From positions 1-64,000 of the forward strand of contig CAZIDF010000007.1 in assembly GCA_964538085.1 (NCBI GenBank): a DNA stretch of 64,000 nucleotides. The letters are read 5' to 3'. Under the pieces are notes generated by a model. The model was given only the letters and a program-made list of their open reading frames with translations, searched no databases and was not told the origin of the DNA. Positions 62,182 to 64,000 of the stretch are shown here, piece after piece. Every line of letters starts with the position of its first letter. The stretch's first letter is position 1. The DNA is from G020348385 sp964538085. Its GTDB lineage: Bacteria; Acidobacteriota; Aminicenantia; Aminicenantales; Aminicenantaceae. Position numbers and translations under genes: made by a program.

Positions 62182-63174
62182 TCACAGACCAATGGCTTTC
62201 CTGACTTCTTCCATCGTTTTTTGGGCTGTTTTTCTCGCTTTTTTGTTTCCATCTTCGATGATATCCCATACCAATTGAGGATTTCTTTCGTACTCATTAA
62301 TTTTTTTTTGGAGAGGGGCTAAGGTCTCGGCCAGCTTTTCGATGACCACATTTTTGCACTCCAAACAACCGATCCCGGCTGTGCGGCAGCCTTCGGCCAA
62401 TTGCTTTCTTATTTTCTCTTCCACGAACGCTTTATGCAACGTGAACACCGGGCAGTCTTCCGGAATCCCAGGATCGGACTTTCGCTTGCGACGGGTGTCG
62501 GTTAACATGGGTGTTACTTTTTCACGGATGACATCCGGAGGATCTGTGAGAAAAATGGCGTTGTGGAGCGAATTGCTCATCTTGCGTCCATCCGTACCCG
62601 CAAGCCGTGGGACTTCCGTGAGCAATATCTGGGGTTCGGGAAAAATTTCCCCATAAAGCCGATTGAATCTCCGGGTGATTTCGCGCGCCAATTCCAGATG
62701 ATACGCTTGGTCTTCGCCCACAGGGACGGCATTGCCCTTATACAGGATGATATCTGCTGTTTGAAGAACGGGGTATCCCAGAAACCCGTAGGTGTTGAGG
62801 TCTTTGTCCGTGATCTCCCGTTGCATATCCTTGAATGTCGGGACTCTTTGCAGCCAGGGCAAAGGAATGATCATCGAAAGCAGCAGATGCAATTCAGCGT
62901 GTTCTTTGACTTCGGACTGGACAAAGATCACACTTTTTTCCGGATCGAGGCCGACACTCAGCCAGCCAGCTGCGTATTCGAACGTGAAGTCGCGGATGAT
63001 CCCAGAGTTTTGGTATTCCGAACTGAAGGCATGCCAAGTAACGATGGTGTAGTAGCATTCGTATTCATCCTGAAGCCTGATCCAATTCTTGAGGGCCCCT
63101 GCCAGATGACCGAGGTGAAGCGGCCCGGTCGGTCTCATCCCGCTCAGCACGACTTTTTTCTTTTTCTCGCTCAT
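62182..63174 (-). CDS. trpS: Tryptophanyl-tRNA synthetase
   Basis: A 330-aa class I synthetase with HLGH at 20-23 (GPLHLGHLAGAL), the KMSNS motif near residue 200 (LAGTDGRKMSNSLHNAIFL) and QTADIILY in the tryptophan pocket. It charges tRNA-Trp. The length matches bacterial TrpS. It is 9 bp after the M50 protease gene in the widespread M50-trpS-scpA-scpB order. Confidence 0.97.
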   Translation of the reverse strand: MSEKKKKVVLSGMRPTGPLHLGHLAGALKNWIRLQDEYECYYTIVTWHAFSSEYQNSGIIRDFTFEYAAGWLSVGLDPEKSVIFVQSEVKEHAELHLLLSMIIPLPWLQRVPTFKDMQREITDKDLNTYGFLGYPVLQTADIILYKGNAVPVGEDQAYHLELAREITRRFNRLYGEIFPEPQILLTEVPRLAGTDGRKMSNSLHNAIFLTDPPDVIREKVTPMLTDTRRKRKSDPGIPEDCPVFTLHKAFVEEKIRKQLAEGCRTAGIGCLECKNVVIEKLAETLAPLQKKINEYERNPQLVWDIIEDGNKKARKTAQKTMEEVRKAIGL

Positions 63175-63183
63175 AACTTTTCC

Positions 63184-63834
63184 TCAATAGATGAAAGAGT
63201 TCACAATCCTTATCACGAATCCCAGTATTCTGCCTATAAAACCTGTCATGATCAACAAAATCAGGATAAAAAAGCCATACGGGCGGATTTGTTCGTACTT
63301 TTCGGCTGCCTCTTCGGAAATCAGCCCCATCACAACTCCGCTTCCATCCAAAGGAGGAATCGGGATAAGGTTAAAAAAAGCCAATATCACGTTTATCACG
63401 ATGGTGTAGTACACGATAGTGATGAAAGGAGACAACAGGCTCGATATGCCTCCCCCCTGGGCATAAATCGAGTTGGGATTAAGACTCATCAGAACCTTTA
63501 GGATGATAAAAGCGATCACAGCGACCGCCATGTTGGATGCAGGGCCCGCGATCGAAATGATGAGATTATCCTTTCGTGGATCTTTTAGGTTGAGCGGATT
63601 GACGGGAACGGGCTTGGCCCATCCGAAAGGGGGAGCGCCCATGATGATCAACATCAGCGGAAGAAGGATGGTCCCGATGGGATCGATGTGCCGGATGGGG
63701 TTCAGGGTAATCCGTCCCAATTGATAGGCTGTGGGATCTCCCATTTTGAGTGCGGCCCAGCCATGCGATGCCTCATGCACGGTGATGGCAAAAAGCACGA
63801 CGAATAAACTGATAATTCCTTCAATGATAGTCAT
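63184..63834 (-). CDS. Site-2 protease family (M50) membrane metalloprotease
   Basis: A 216-aa multi-span membrane protein. The zinc motif is HEASH near residue 20 (VHEASHGWAAL). The third ligand lies in NLIPIPPLDGSGV near residue 160. It is a compact Rip-type protease without a PDZ domain. Such enzymes cut membrane-embedded substrates, for example anti-sigma factors or leftover signal peptides. It starts the operon, with GGAG before the ATG. Confidence 0.9.
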   Translation of the reverse strand: MTIIEGIISLFVVLFAITVHEASHGWAALKMGDPTAYQLGRITLNPIRHIDPIGTILLPLMLIIMGAPPFGWAKPVPVNPLNLKDPRKDNLIISIAGPASNMAVAVIAFIILKVLMSLNPNSIYAQGGGISSLLSPFITIVYYTIVINVILAFFNLIPIPPLDGSGVVMGLISEEAAEKYEQIRPYGFFILILLIMTGFIGRILGFVIRIVNSFIY

Positions 63835-63928
63835 GATTCTCCAGAGGTCATTTATAGCATATCAACCCCGTTGCGTAAAGCATGAATCTTTTAACCTGGC
63901 TATGTTCTTCATTTAAGGAAGGGAAAGC

Positions 63929-64000
63929 TCACAAAAAAGGGAGGTATTTTTTGACTTCGAATTCGCTGACCTGTTTGCCATATTCTTTGGATACATTGGT
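63929..64000 (-). CDS. Glutamine synthetase-like protein, C-terminal end only
   Basis: Only 23 codons are inside the window, ending in TGA at 63929-63931. The peptide ending VSEFEVKKYLPFL fits the C-terminus of glutamine synthetase family proteins (typically ...VSDWE..RYL). The rest is off the right edge. The gene would lie upstream of the M50 operon and on the same strand. Identification from so few residues is tentative. Confidence 0.45.
   Translation of the reverse strand, partial: TNVSKEYGKQVSEFEVKKYLPFL

Noticed and set aside
62563..63501. 312-aa plus-strand frame opposite trpS and the M50 gene
   Set aside because: Both minus-strand genes are clearly recognised.

Overview
The window reads as one contiguous chromosomal segment of a Gram-negative-type, probably anaerobic, heterotrophic bacterium of the Acidobacteriota/Aminicenantes kind. 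This assignment is inference. It rests on a VWFA-related secreted protein typical of acidobacteria, a zinc-ribbon/TPR Ser/Thr kinase, a DUF4388-type protein, several TPR proteins, outer-membrane and lipoprotein genes, and an AT-leaning coding style with frequent GTG/TTG starts. There are no rRNA genes, no CRISPR array and no prophage. Only one full tRNA gene (Cys) is present.

Layout. 1-604: remnant of an IS21-type element end and a non-coding, GC-richer block, then a strong promoter for a 1052-aa membrane Ser/Thr kinase (605-3763). 3764-4169: a truncated tRNA-like 3' end and tRNA-Cys. 4245-7294: Yip1 membrane protein convergent with a pyrK-pyrD-pyrF pyrimidine operon. 7469-15097: central metabolism and housekeeping (aminotransferase, pyruvate phosphate dikinase, proline dehydrogenase, HDAC-like deacetylase, CutA, M20 peptidase). 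15243-22947: envelope polysaccharide locus (methyltransferase, five glycosyltransferases, polyprenyl-phosphate sugar transferase). 22955-31019, all on the minus strand: pgsA, a TPR/SLH lipoprotein, hflX, miaA, a DUF4388 protein, then a MacA-like adaptor, an ABC ATPase and a Yip1 protein. 31122-32443: inositol-phosphatase-family enzyme and a secreted LecA-like protein. 32464-36294: accB-accC, a MITE-like repeat and the VWFA protein. 36508-43540: ffh, an outer-membrane protein, and a classical rpsP-khpA-rimM-trmD-rplS-rnhB-TPR operon in which rimM carries a frameshift. 43665-46270: sigma-54 activator and two uncharacterised genes. 46291-48979: NhaC antiporter and isoaspartyl dipeptidase. 49030-49258: second MITE copy. 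49360-55825: plsC-type acyltransferase, ppiD, and rpsA-HU-HIT-acyl-CoA dehydrogenase. 56015-63834: a nine-gene minus-strand run (M50 protease, trpS, scpA, scpB, ggt lipoprotein, DUF6305, TRAP-type large permease, a 48-aa membrane protein, exported M14/AspA-type deacylase). The window ends in the last codons of a glutamine synthetase-like gene.

How the genes fit together. Peptide and amino-acid scavenging is the recurring metabolic theme: gamma-glutamyltransferase, M14 deacylase, isoaspartyl dipeptidase, M20 peptidase, proline dehydrogenase, aminotransferase, PPDK and acyl-CoA dehydrogenase. The rest is translation, membrane lipid and envelope assembly.

The most interesting items are: the ggt-DUF6305-TRAP permease-microprotein-deacylase cassette, a candidate uptake/processing system with no recognisable DctP or DctQ; a two-copy MITE family with 24-bp inverted repeats and 9-bp target duplications; a palindrome over the -35 region of an ABC-efflux operon that lacks its permease; the rimM frameshift; and the truncated tRNA-like element.
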